Counted from the stretch's first letter, positions 14,374 through 22,223 are shown. The stretch: DNA of 33,518 nucleotides from CALGFI01 sp036374435 (GCA_036374435.1 DASUTU010000033.1:1-33518), one strand, 5' to 3'. Made by a program: numbers and translations. Notes: generated by a model not told the origin, from the letters alone.

Positions 14374-15507
14374 GGTCGGCCCTCCACGATTTCGACGCGA
14401 GGCGGGACCCGACCGCGCCGCCGTTCGCGGACCGGGTGGCAGTCGGCCGCGGCCCGCACCAGCTCCTCGAGGTCGGCCTGCGTTCGCTCCGGCAGCAGGC
14501 CGGAGTCCGAGAGGACCTCGACCAGCGCCTCCACGCACCGCGGGTCGAACAGGATCTCGCGCCCCCCGACGACGTGGGAGAGGGCCTGGTCGAGCGGCCA
14601 CGCCGACCGGTACGCCCGGTCCGAGGTGAGGGCATCCCAGACGTCGGCCACCGCCACGATGCGCGCGGGGAGCGGGATCTGCTCACCGGCGAGGCCGTCC
14701 GGGTACCCGCTCCCGTCCCATCGCTCGTGATGGAAGCGGATCGGCGGCAGCGAGTCACGCAGCGATCGGGCCCTGCTGGCCCGCTCCTCCCCGACCTCGG
14801 GATGGCGTTCGATCCAGCGCCACTCCTCGGCGGTCAGCTCGCCGGGCTTGTTCAGGACCTGGTCCGGCACGCTGATCTTGCCGACGTCGTGCAGCGAGGC
14901 CCCCTGGTGCAGCGCGCGAAGGGACTCCGGCTCCAGTCCCAACCGGAGACCGATCCGCGTCGAGAGCTCTGCCACACGAGCGGAATGACCGTGCGTGTAC
15001 CGGTCGCGGGCCTCGACCGCGCCGATCAACGCGTCGAGGGCCTCCGGGGTGACCCCGGGCCACCTGCTCGAGAGGATCGCGCTCCGCGACGCCCGCGACG
15101 ATCCCGGCCAGGCTGCGGGACCGCCGGTATTGCGCCACGACCGCCCACGACGTCGCCGCGAACCCGGCCAGCAGGTACAGGTGGTAGTCCCACCACGACA
15201 GACGCCAGAGCTGTCCGAAGGCCAGCGACAGGATGGCGGACATGGCCAGCCAGCCCGCGAACACGAGGGACAGCTCCACTCGGTCGCGGCCCAGGCGCCA
15301 GCGGCCCCAGTGCACGCCGCCCACCACGAAGAGCACCACGACGCTCATTCCTCGGACGACGGCGGTGACCTGGTCCTCGGCGGGGAGCGGAGCCGTACCT
15401 CCCAGCGCGCTGGGGTCGGCCACCATCGCCGCCGTGAACGCGCTCATCGCCACCGTCGGCACCACGAGGGCGACCCGCGGGGCGCGAATCGGCTCCGACC
15501 GGTCCAC
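14139..15507 (-). pseudogene. Membrane-anchored HD-GYP domain protein, split by a one-base deletion
   Basis: The first part, from GTG 15505-15507, encodes about 145 residues with five hydrophobic segments (ALVVPTVAMSAFTAAMV, GMSVVVLFVVGGVHWG, YHLYLLAGFAATSWAVV). At the G run 15053-15056 one base is missing; restoring it joins DPLEQVARG to TPEALDALIGAVEARDRYTHG. The second part is an HD-GYP domain with HDVGK, HHERWDGSGYPDGLAGE, RIVAVADVWDALTSDRAYR and ILFDPRCVEALVEVL. HD-GYP proteins hydrolyse cyclic-di-GMP. The distal frame runs to 14139, overlapping the oxidase gene antisense by 235 bases; the true end is probably near 14370. As read, the gene is broken; a sequencing or assembly error in the G run is a live alternative. 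Confidence 0.75.
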
Positions 15508-15576
15508 CAGGGATCGGCCGGTCGGGGCACCTCCTTGAGCCGACGTCCCGCGAGGGGCTTACGATCCAGGCGCCCC

Positions 15577-15585
15577 GGGAGGAGG
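15577..15585 (+). promoter_or_regulatory. Ribosome binding site placed before an ATA codon
   Basis: GGGAGGAGG ends five bases before ATA at 15591, whose following codons read AEFFVLSEGYG and continue into the MBL-fold protein. The first conventional start is GTG at 15606, 20 bases from the site, a poor spacing. This suggests that ATA is used as a rare start or that an ATG has been mutated or misread. Confidence 0.5.
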
Positions 15586-15605
15586 CAGGGATAGCGGAGT
15601 TCTTC

Positions 15606-16166
15606 GTGCTGAGCGAGGGGTACGGCGCCGGCCGTGGCGAGGACCGCGTCGGCTCGACCGTGAGCTTCGCCCGGGACGGGGACGTGCTGGTGGTGATCGA
15701 TCCCGGACTCGTACCGGGGCGCGATGCCATTCTGGGACGCCTCGAGGAACTGGGCGTGCGTTCGGACCGGATCACCGACGTGGTGATCTCGCACCACCAT
15801 CCCGACCACACGCTGAACGTGGCGTTGTTCGAGAACGCGCGGCTGCACGACCACTGGGCCTGGTATCGCGACGACCTGTGGGTCTCACGCCCCGCCGAGG
15901 GGTTCGAGCTGTCGCCGCACATCCGGCTGATCCAGACCCCGGGCCACACCCCCGAGGACGTTTCGACGCTGGTCGAGACCGGCGACGGGCTCGTCGTCGC
16001 CACGCACCTGTGGTGGACCTCGGACGGGCCGGCGGAGGACCCCTACGCCCCCGACCGCGACGTGTTGCGCCGGAGCCGGGAACGCGTGCTCGGCCTGCCC
16101 GGGCTCGCCCGAATCGTCCCGGGCCACGGGCCGGCCTTCGAGCCGGACGCCGGCACGCCGCGTTGA
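15606..16166 (+). CDS. Metallo-beta-lactamase-fold hydrolase (MBLAC1-like)
   Basis: A 186-residue (191 if started at ATA 15591) small MBL-fold protein. The zinc motif HHHPDHT is near residue 63. The second metal region follows in TPGHTPEDVSTL and in ATHLWWTSDG, and the last histidine is in VPGHGPAFEP. Such stand-alone domains hydrolyse thioesters, nucleic acids or lactones; the substrate here is unknown. GTG 15606 is the first standard start codon, but the well-spaced ribosome site favours ATA 15591. It is divergent from the HD-GYP gene and converges closely on the arsenate reductase operon (12 bases between stops). Confidence 0.88.
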   Translation: MLSEGYGAGRGEDRVGSTVSFARDGDVLVVIDPGLVPGRDAILGRLEELGVRSDRITDVVISHHHPDHTLNVALFENARLHDHWAWYRDDLWVSRPAEGFELSPHIRLIQTPGHTPEDVSTLVETGDGLVVATHLWWTSDGPAEDPYAPDRDVLRRSRERVLGLPGLARIVPGHGPAFEPDAGTPR

Positions 16167-16178
16167 CCGCGGCCGAGG

Positions 16179-16832
16179 TCAGGTGGCGGCCGGGAGGCCG
16201 AGCTCGTCCAGGATCGACCGAACGCGCCGACCGATCTCGTCGCGGATCGGGCGGACCTGCTCGACCGGGAGCCCCGCGGGATCTCCCACCTCCCAGTCCA
16301 GGTACCGCTTGCCGGGGAAGATGGGACAGGAGTCCCCGCACCCCATCGTGACGATCACGTCCGCTGCCCGGACGACCTCGTCGGTCCACGGCTTGGGGAA
16401 CTCGCTCGAGAGATCGATCCCGACCTCGGCCATCGCCGCCACGGCCGAGGGGTTGACCACGCTCGCCGGATCCGATCCCCCGGAGAAGACCTCCACGCGG
16501 TCGCCGGCGAGCCGTTGCATCCACCCGGCGGCCATCTGCGACCGTCCGGCGTTGTGCACACACAGGAAGACCACCATCGGGACCTCGGCCTGCGATCTCC
16601 CCTGGACGCGGGCAAGAGCCCGGAGCCGCTGCCGCGTGAACCGCTCGACGAACAGAGGGACGAACCCTTTCACCCGGGCGCCGGCGAGCGACGAGTAGGA
16701 CTCCGAGATGAACCGCTGGACCGTCTCCTCCCCGAACACGCCGGAGAAGTCGCTTCGCACCCGTTCGGCGGCGGCGCGGATGAGCGGGCGGATCTCGAGC
16801 GGGGCGTCGGAGAGCGGATCGATCATCGTCAT
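16179..16832 (-). CDS. arsC: Arsenate reductase with N-terminal three-helix domain (mycothiol-dependent type)
   Basis: A 217-residue protein. Residues 1-80 form a helical bundle seen in actinobacterial arsenate reductases (LIRAAAERVRSDFSGVFGEE, ESYSSLAGARVKGFVPLFVE). The LMW-phosphatase-fold domain follows with the C-x5-R loop Cys91-Arg97 (FLCVHNAGRSQMA). TMGCGDSCPIFPGKRYLDWE carries the second cysteine region. It reduces arsenate to arsenite, probably using mycothiol and mycoredoxin. ATG 16830-16832 overlaps the TGA of the upstream ArsR-ArsC fusion (ATGA), so the two are translationally coupled. No arsenite efflux gene (acr3/arsB) is in the window, so the product must leave through a pump encoded elsewhere. 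Confidence 0.92.
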   Translation of the reverse strand: MTMIDPLSDAPLEIRPLIRAAAERVRSDFSGVFGEETVQRFISESYSSLAGARVKGFVPLFVERFTRQRLRALARVQGRSQAEVPMVVFLCVHNAGRSQMAAGWMQRLAGDRVEVFSGGSDPASVVNPSAVAAMAEVGIDLSSEFPKPWTDEVVRAADVIVTMGCGDSCPIFPGKRYLDWEVGDPAGLPVEQVRPIRDEIGRRVRSILDELGLPAAT

Positions 16833-17533
16833 GGACGGGACCTCCTCGGTCGGGGGGCGCGAACCCGCGGGGCGAGCGTCTCCACCCGCGCGCCGATCCG
16901 TTGTAGCGCGGTGTCGTACGCGGACGGGGACCGGCTACGAGCGGGATCGGGGATGGACCAGTGGAGCCTCGGGACATCCTGCGCCACCGGGCCGAGCTCC
17001 TCGTGCGCGATGTCGCAGACGGTGACCACGAGGTCCACCCCTTCGTCGACGTCGTCCAGCGAACGAGGGCGCGACCCCGTCAGGTCGAGGCCGGCTCGCG
17101 CCGCGGCCGCCACGGCCTCCCGGCGAACCGCGGGCGCCGGGCGGGTGCCGGCGCTGGACGCGGGCACCACGTGACGGGCGTTCCACACGGCGGCGGCGAG
17201 CTGCGACCGGGCCGAGTTCGCGGAGCAGACGAACAGGATCCGGCCGGCCACGAACGTGGTCGCGGGCGCCGCGATCGCCTGGAAGGAGTCGGGCACCAGC
17301 CGAACGTAGCGGCGTCGGCGGTCCCCGGCCGACGAGAGGCGCTCCACCACCCCGGCGTCCTCGAGGATCCGAAGGTGGTGCGCCAGGAGATTCGAGCCGA
17401 TCTCGAGCCGTTCGCCGAGCTCGGAGGGTGATCGTTCGGAGAGGGCGAGGTCGTCCACGATCTCGAGCCGGTGGGGGTCGGCGAGCGCGGCGTGGGTCGC
17501 CGCCCGGCGCGCTCGCACTGCCTCGACATTCAT
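16829..17533 (-). CDS. ArsR repressor fused to an arsenate reductase / LMW phosphatase domain
   Basis: A 234-residue two-domain protein. Residues 10-85 are an ArsR winged helix (HAALADPHRLEIVDDLALSE, LGERLEIGSNLLAHHLRILE, GVVERLSSAGDRRRRYVRL). Residues 98-230 are an LMW phosphatase/ArsC domain with P-loop Cys103-Arg109 (FVCSANSARSQLA), the segment TVCDIAHEEL and a late WSIPDPARS. The fusion would let one protein repress the operon and either sense or reduce arsenate. It is first in a two-gene operon with arsC. There is no Shine-Dalgarno before ATG 17531-17533; a -10 box ends eight bases upstream, so the mRNA is probably leaderless. A palindrome overlaps the start codon. Confidence 0.9.
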   Translation of the reverse strand: MNVEAVRARRAATHAALADPHRLEIVDDLALSERSPSELGERLEIGSNLLAHHLRILEDAGVVERLSSAGDRRRRYVRLVPDSFQAIAAPATTFVAGRILFVCSANSARSQLAAAVWNARHVVPASSAGTRPAPAVRREAVAAAARAGLDLTGSRPRSLDDVDEGVDLVVTVCDIAHEELGPVAQDVPRLHWSIPDPARSRSPSAYDTALQRIGARVETLAPRVRAPRPRRSRP

Positions 17534-17542
17534 TGAGTCAAT
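17532..17542. promoter_or_regulatory. Candidate ArsR operator overlapping the start codon
   Basis: ATTGAGTCAAT is a perfect 11-base palindrome (ATTGA-G-TCAAT). It spans the end of the -10 box, the transcription start and the first bases of the ATG of the ArsR-ArsC gene. Binding there by the encoded repressor would shut off the operon. Position makes autoregulation likely, though the site is short. Confidence 0.45.
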
Positions 17543-17570
17543 TGTCGTTGCAGAGCCTGCCGTACGTCAA
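17541..17570 (-). promoter_or_regulatory. Leaderless promoter of the arsenate-reductase operon
   Basis: Reading leftward, TTGACG (17565-17570) and GACAAT (17541-17546) are 18 bases apart. The -10 ends seven bases before the A of the ATG, so transcription should start at or next to the start codon. The lack of any purine-rich ribosome site agrees with a leaderless mRNA. Confidence 0.55.
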
Positions 17571-17604
17571 GCCCGCCCGGCGAGCTCGACGACCACGTCC
17601 GACG

Positions 17605-18132
17605 TCAGCGGGCGGTGGTGGCCGAGGCGGCCTCCGAGAGGCGTCCGCCCCACGCCGTGGCGTGATCGATCTCCCCGTCGAGGAGCCGGTTCTTCGTCGT
17701 GACGAGGAAACACTCCGGGGCCACAAGGAGCCGGTAGCCGCGGCGTTGCAGCCGGCGGGCGATCCCCTTGGCGGCCGACCCGGTGAGCACGACCGGTTTG
17801 TCGATCCGGGTGTCGAAGGCGGCGGCGAGCCGGCCGTCGCCGGCCGGGAGCGCCTCGATCCACTCGCGCAGCCCGGGTTCGACCGTGGGGGCGTCGTACG
17901 TGTTGCCCGGGTCGCCGGCGGCCTGATTCCTCGACGACGCCCGGCTCATCCCGTGCACGTGGGTCGGCCCGCCGACCACCACCAGGTCCACCCCGGCGGC
18001 GTCGCCGGATGACAGACGGGTGGTGGAACCGGCCGTGACGTCGACCCCGTGCTCTCGCAGCGCCGTCGCGACGGCCTCTCCCACGGCGGCGGTGTTGCCG
18101 AACATGGATTCGTAGACGACTAGCGCGTTCAT
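17605..18132 (-). CDS. Flavodoxin-family protein
   Basis: A 175-residue flavodoxin-like protein. The FMN phosphate loop is at the N-terminus (ALVVYESMFGNTAAVGEAVA). VDLVVVGGPTHVHGMS is the second loop, and a third region (TYDAPTVEPGLREWIEALP, AAFDTRIDKPVVLTGSAAKG) supports the fold. It would carry electrons or reduce a quinone-like substrate in the cytoplasm; the partner is not identifiable. ATG 18130-18132 is five bases after AGGAGG and is preferred over the adjacent GTG. It is divergent from the Fpg gene; the 128 bases between show no clear promoter. Confidence 0.9.
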   Translation of the reverse strand: MNALVVYESMFGNTAAVGEAVATALREHGVDVTAGSTTRLSSGDAAGVDLVVVGGPTHVHGMSRASSRNQAAGDPGNTYDAPTVEPGLREWIEALPAGDGRLAAAFDTRIDKPVVLTGSAAKGIARRLQRRGYRLLVAPECFLVTTKNRLLDGEIDHATAWGGRLSEAASATTAR

Positions 18133-18260
18133 CACGTCCTCCTGTGCGCGGTGTGGACGCCTCCCATCCTCGTCGTCGCCGGGAGTCGAGGCAGGGCCGG
18201 AGGCCCCGGTCCGGCCGGGGCGAGCGCGCCTCGAACCGCTGGAGCGGGCACACTGTCGAC

Positions 18261-19049
18261 GTGCCCGAGCTCCCCGACGTCGAGTCCGCCCGCCGGTCGC
18301 TCGCCCGTCACGCCGAGGGACGGCGCGTCGCGCGCGTGGTGATCCCCGATCGCGAGATCGTCCGGAACGCCGACGCCCGCACCGTGGACGACGCTCTCCG
18401 CGGCCGCCCGATCCTCTCGCCGGAGCGGATCGGGAAGTGGCTGCTGTGCTGGACGGACGAGCCCGGGCTCCTGCTGCACTTCGGGATGACCGGGGAGCTC
18501 CGATCGTCCACCGACGAGCCGGCCCGGCACCGGTGGGACCGGCTGATCCTCGAGCTCGACGACGGGACCGAGATCCGGTATCGGAACATGCGCCGGCTGG
18601 GGGGTGTCTGGCTGGCCCGAACCCGCGGCGAGGCCGCGGAGATCGTTGGGCACCTCGGGCCCGACGCGCTCGGGATCGACCGCGACGAGCTTCTCGAGCG
18701 CCTGTCCCGCCGGCGGGGCGGAGTCAAGGCCGCCCTGCTGGACCAGATGTTCCTGGCCGGCGTGGGGAACCTTCTCGCGGACGAGATCCTCTGGCGAGCG
18801 CGCCTGCACCCCCGACGGCGGATCGAGACCCTGGACCCGGCCGAACGGTCTCGGCTGGCCCGCGCCCTGCGCTCGGTCGTGCGGGACTGGGTGGAGCGGT
18901 ACGAGGACGTGCCGGGCCTGCGGTCCTGGTTGGTCGGCGTTCGCGGCGATCCGGGGGCGACCTGTCCACGCTGCCGAACGGTCCTCGAACGGGTCACGGC
19001 GGGCGGGCGGACGAGCTGGTTCTGCCCGTCCTGCCAGCCCGCCACCTGA
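18261..19049 (+). CDS. mutM: Formamidopyrimidine-DNA glycosylase (Fpg/MutM-like)
   Basis: A 262-residue base-excision repair enzyme that removes oxidised purines such as 8-oxoguanine and nicks the site. It begins (M)PELPDVESARR: after Met removal the catalytic N-terminal proline and following Glu are in place, which fixes the start at GTG 18261 rather than farther upstream. The beta-elimination lysine is in RIGKWLL. The helix-two-turn-helix is LLDQMFLAGVGNLLADEILW. The C-terminal zinc finger is CPRC...CPSC with the arginine of GGRTSWF between. Nei-type members usually begin differently, so Fpg is favoured. It converges on the following gene with seven bases between. Confidence 0.92.
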   Translation: MPELPDVESARRSLARHAEGRRVARVVIPDREIVRNADARTVDDALRGRPILSPERIGKWLLCWTDEPGLLLHFGMTGELRSSTDEPARHRWDRLILELDDGTEIRYRNMRRLGGVWLARTRGEAAEIVGHLGPDALGIDRDELLERLSRRRGGVKAALLDQMFLAGVGNLLADEILWRARLHPRRRIETLDPAERSRLARALRSVVRDWVERYEDVPGLRSWLVGVRGDPGATCPRCRTVLERVTAGGRTSWFCPSCQPAT

Positions 19050-19056
19050 CCGGTTG

Positions 19057-19494
19057 TTACGCCGCCTCCGGCGGATCCTCTTCCGAGTCGCTCGCAGGAT
19101 CCTCTTCTCCGGAGTCGCCGAACAGCACGACGTAGCTGTTGTCCGGGATCTGTTCGCCACCGTTCACCCAGTCCACGGCGAACGACGATCCGGTCTGCAC
19201 GCCGCTGTTCGAGCCGGCGGCCTTCACACAGAAGTCGACCTCCACCGGATCGCCGACGACGTCGGTGAAGTACACGGTCGCTCCGTCGACGAAGATCGTG
19301 ATGTCGCCGACGAGGAACGCCGGGGCCGGGGACGGGCGGGAGCGAGGATCGGGAGGCCGTGGGTCGGCGGCGGTGCAGGCTCGACCACGCCGCCAGCCCG
19401 AGCCTGGTCACGACGTACAACCCGGCGAAGGTCGCCGCGACGGGGTGGCCCAGAGGGCGCGCAGCCCTCGACCTCGATCTTCGGAACCGGGCAT
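19057..19494 (-). pseudogene. Probable secreted/lipoprotein gene of unknown family, frame-disrupted
   Basis: A good start exists at ATG 19492-19494 (GAGGGAGG five bases upstream), but its frame stops at TGA after 28 codons. The same frame reopens and gives a clean secreted-looking domain: CTAADPRPPDPRSRPSPAPA, FLVGDITIFVDGATVYFTDV, VEVDFCVKAAGSNSG and IPDNSYVVLFGDSG, ending in an acidic tail. Between the two, another frame reads a hydrophobic stretch VAATFAGLYVVTRLGLAA that would complete a signal peptide ending in a lipobox-like AAC. Two compensating indels within 100 bases would restore one protein of about 145 residues. The start-free distal part (from 19275, MYFTDVV) is open for 72 codons. 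I do not recognise the domain. It may be a decayed gene. Confidence 0.4.
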
Positions 19495-19505
19495 GGAGCC
19501 TCCCT

Positions 19506-19550
19506 CTCGGGCGGGGCGATCGCTCGCGCCTTCGCGCTCGCTCCTCGAGC
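19506..19550 (-). repeat. Dispersed repeat, copy 1
   Basis: A 45-bp copy of a repeat that also occurs at 26738-26784 and 29327-29369. The three copies share the core AGCGAGCGCG-n-A-n-GCGCGAGCG, a preceding TCGAG and a trailing CCCGAG. This copy lies in the gap between the HAD phosphatase end (19610) and the decayed lipoprotein start, just upstream of that gene's ribosome site. Confidence 0.6.
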
Positions 19551-19609
19551 ACCCCGCGCCTTTCCCCTATCGGCTGGGAAGGGGTCCGGAGATGAGCGTT
19601 CTTCCGAGA

Positions 19610-20338
19610 TCAGGTCGACGACCCGACCGGGGCCGCGCCGAGCCTCCGCCACATGTTGTCGTCGAGCTCTGCGAGCGAGCCGAGCACGAGGTCTGCCCCG
19701 GCCTCCCGGACGGCCTCCGCCAGTCCCGGCTCCGGCACCGCGACACTCACCATCCGCGCGGCCTTGGCGGCACGCACTCCGGCCGGCGAGTCCTCGATCG
19801 CGAGGCAACGGACCGGATCGACCCCGAGCTGGCGAGCGGCGGCCAGGTACACGTCGGGGTGCGGCTTGCCGCGGATCTCGTCCTCCGCCGACCGGAGGAC
19901 CTCGAACCGGTCGAGCAACCCGCACGTCCGCAGGGTGGCCTCGATGAGCGCCCGGGAGGAGGAGGACGCCACGGCCAAGCGAAGGCCGGCGCGCGTGAAC
20001 CGGTCGATCGCGGCCACGGCCCCCGGAGCGGCGGCGCCGCGGGCTCGGACGGCCGCGCCCATCTCCGCCCGAAGCCGGTCCGCCACCTCGGCCCTGTCGC
20101 CGTCGAGATCGGGGTGCCGCTCGAACCAGTGAGCCACCACCTCGGTGGTCCGGCGCCCCATCGTCTCCTCGAGCATCTCGCGCGTGAGCGAGAGGCCCAG
20201 CGCGCCGAAGACGTCCACCTCGACCTCCCGCCACAGGGGCTCCGAGTCGATCAGGACGCCGTCCATGTCGAAGATCACCGCCTCGATCCGGCGTCCGGAC
20301 CGCCCGGCCTGTTCGTTCATCGCCCCGGAGCGAACCAC
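19610..20338 (-). CDS. HAD-superfamily sugar-phosphate phosphatase / phosphoglucomutase-like
   Basis: A 242-residue HAD subfamily IA enzyme. Motif I is VIFDMDGVLIDSEP with nucleophile and acid aspartates. Motif II is in LAVASSSS. Motif III and IV are RGKPHPDVYLAAARQLG and CLAIEDSPAGVRAAKAA. The cap between I and II is helical. This pattern fits beta-phosphoglucomutase or HxpB/2-deoxyglucose-6-phosphatase enzymes. The GTG 20336-20338 start lies two bases after the ribokinase stop; ATG 20318-20320 is an alternative. The close link to ribokinase suggests joint work on pentose or hexose phosphates. Confidence 0.9.
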   Translation of the reverse strand: MVRSGAMNEQAGRSGRRIEAVIFDMDGVLIDSEPLWREVEVDVFGALGLSLTREMLEETMGRRTTEVVAHWFERHPDLDGDRAEVADRLRAEMGAAVRARGAAAPGAVAAIDRFTRAGLRLAVASSSSRALIEATLRTCGLLDRFEVLRSAEDEIRGKPHPDVYLAAARQLGVDPVRCLAIEDSPAGVRAAKAARMVSVAVPEPGLAEAVREAGADLVLGSLAELDDNMWRRLGAAPVGSST

Positions 20339-20340
20339 GA

Positions 20341-21237
20341 TCAGGCGCCGCCCGGCACCTCGCCCCGCCTGGGCAACGAGCTCTGGGCGCCCACGCGGGC
20401 CACGGCGACCGCGGCGACGCGGACCGCCCAGCGCGTGGCCTCGACCACGTCGGCGCCGCGGACCAGCGCGTCAGCGAGCGCGCCGCAGAACGCGTCGCCG
20501 GCCGCGGTGGTGTCCACGACCTCCGCCGGAACGCCCGGGACGGGCACCGTCCCTCCGGCCGAGACCACCACCGCCCCGTCGGCGCCGAGCGTGACGACCA
20601 CCGACCGCGGACCGTCCAGAGAAGCGGCCGCGCGGGCGGCGTCGTCGCCGGTCGAAACCGGACGGCCCGTCAGGGCGGCGAGCTCCGAGCGGTTCGGCAC
20701 GAGGACGTCGACGCGCCGGCGCAGCTCGGCGGCAAGCGGAGCGGCGGGCGCCGGGTTCAGGATCACGATGCCTCCGGCGATCCGCGCCGCCTCTTCGACC
20801 ACCGGGGCCGGGATCTCGAGCTGGAGCAGCGAGGCGGCCGCCGCGCCGATACGGTCCGCCGAGGCGCCCACGTCCTCGATCCTCATCCTGGCGTTCGCTC
20901 CGGGGCCGACGACGATGGCGTTCTCCCCGGCCTCGTCCACCGTGATCAGGGCGGTCCCCGTGGGCACGCCCGGGGTGATCGCCACGGCCGAGACGTCGAC
21001 GCCGTCCGCCTCCAGCGAGCGCACGAGGGTGGCTCCGGCGTCGTCATCGCCGATGCGGCCGACCATGGCGACCGATCGTCCGAGGCGGGCGGCCGCGACG
21101 GCCTGGTTGGCGCCTTTGCCGCCGGCATGGCGGGCGACGTCGCCTCCCAGGACGGTCTCGCCGGGGCGAGGATGGCGGGGCACCCGGACGACCAGGTCGA
21201 GGTTCAGGCTTCCGACCACGACGATCTCAGGGTCCAT
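20341..21237 (-). CDS. rbsK: Ribokinase (PfkB family)
   Basis: A 298-residue sugar kinase that would phosphorylate ribose to ribose 5-phosphate with ATP. PfkB landmarks are VVVGSLNLDLVVRVPRHPRP at the N-terminus, GGKGANQAVAAARLG, and the catalytic loop DTTAAGDAFCGAL near residue 245 (DTTGAGDAF in most members; the catalytic aspartate is present). The length and the N-terminal GSLNLD favour ribokinase over fructokinase. It is followed at once by the HAD phosphatase gene. No ribose transporter is in the window. Confidence 0.9.
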   Translation of the reverse strand: MDPEIVVVGSLNLDLVVRVPRHPRPGETVLGGDVARHAGGKGANQAVAAARLGRSVAMVGRIGDDDAGATLVRSLEADGVDVSAVAITPGVPTGTALITVDEAGENAIVVGPGANARMRIEDVGASADRIGAAAASLLQLEIPAPVVEEAARIAGGIVILNPAPAAPLAAELRRRVDVLVPNRSELAALTGRPVSTGDDAARAAASLDGPRSVVVTLGADGAVVVSAGGTVPVPGVPAEVVDTTAAGDAFCGALADALVRGADVVEATRWAVRVAAVAVARVGAQSSLPRRGEVPGGA

Positions 21238-21250
21238 CGTGGCGGGCCGG

Positions 21251-22151
21251 TCAGTAGTCGGATCGGAGGGCGAACAGCAACGACAACGTGGCCGATACGG
21301 CGAACACGGCCGCGATCCCGACGAACAACGCCCCGTAGTCGGAGATCTGCAGGTCGGTGGAGATCTCCGACTCGAGCTCCTGGTACACGTCGAGCAGGCC
21401 GCCTGCCGTGTCGGCCGTGAGCGCGGAGCCGCCGGTCGTCTCGGCCACCTCGGCCAGCAGCTCGGTGTTCGCGGCGGGGGCCTCGGCCTCGGCGTCGGGC
21501 GGCCGGCCGAGCGCCACCGTGTGTACGGTGACCTCGACCTCGCTCCCTCGCGCCGCCGCCTGGAGCGGGGTCACCGCGCTGCCGGTGTCCCGACCGTCGG
21601 AGAGCCGGATCACCGCGGCCGCCGTCTCCCCGTCCCGGCGCGCCTCTTCGATCGCGTCGATCGCCGGCGCCAGGCCGTCGCCGATGACGGTTCCCCGCTC
21701 CCGGACCAACGTTCCGAGTGAGCCTCGACGCGCACGCGTTCGGAGGTCGGCGCGACGACCGTCCGCGCCTCGGTGGCGAAGGTCACCAGGCCCACCTCGA
21801 TCTCGGGCGGCAGCTCCTCGAGGGAGTCCCGGGCCGCAGCGACCGCCGCCTCCATGCGCGAGGGCTCCACGTCGGACCGGCCCATCTACTCGGACGCGTC
21901 CACGGCGAGCACGACCACGCCGGCCGCGGACTCCTCGCGGAGGAACCGGAACTGGGTGAAGGCCAACGCCAGGAAGACCTCCGCCAGGGCGGCCAGGAGG
22001 GCGGGGAGCCGCCGCCACCACGGGGACCGTCGCCGGTAGCCCGTGGGGCGCCGGCGCGTGGGTTTCCGGCGACCGAGCAGCGCGCCCAGCCGACGACCGC
22101 GAGGATGATGAGGATGACGAACAGCGCGAGGAAGGACTCGAGCACGCGCAC
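21251..22151 (-). pseudogene. VWA-domain membrane protein (Ca-activated chloride channel-like), three lesions
   Basis: From GTG 22149-22151 the protein begins with a membrane helix (VLESFLALFVILIILAVVGW). A shift near 22080-22086 leads to LLGRRKPTRRRPTGYRRRSP and a second helix (LLAALAEVFLALAFTQF), then the VWA opening VVVLAVDASE. There a TAG (21886-21888) stands where the second serine of the MIDAS motif DxSxS belongs; the same frame goes on MGRSDVEPSRMEAAVAAARD and GLVTFATEA. A one-base loss near 21719 then leads to LVRERGTVIGDGLAPAIDAI and VIRLSDGRDTGSAVTPLQAA, ending in a C-terminal helix. The layout (two helices, VWA, C-terminal helix, about 300 residues) is the BatA/BatB type. Two frameshifts and one nonsense codon make a functional product unlikely. 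Confidence 0.8.
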
Positions 22152-22159
22152 ACGCTAGC

Positions 22160-22215
22160 GCCCGGGCGGCGGCCGTTCGAGCACGTTCCGCCAATCCGGG
22201 AGGCGGCCGCCGGGC
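22160..22215. terminator. Possible hairpin terminator after the DUF1996-propeller gene
   Basis: GCCCGGGCGGCGGCC (22160-22174) can pair with GGCGGCCGCCGGGC (22202-22215) with one bulge and one mismatch around a loop of 27 bases. It begins just after the leftward stop at 22224 and precedes the decayed VWA gene. The long loop and missing T tract make this uncertain. Confidence 0.35.
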
Positions 22216-22223
22216 CGACGACG

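Noticed and set aside
19139..21721. Long open frames on the plus strand across the HAD, ribokinase and VWA genes
   Set aside because: Composition is low in hydrophobic residues and rich in arginine and proline, with no recognisable motif; the minus-strand genes explain the stretch.
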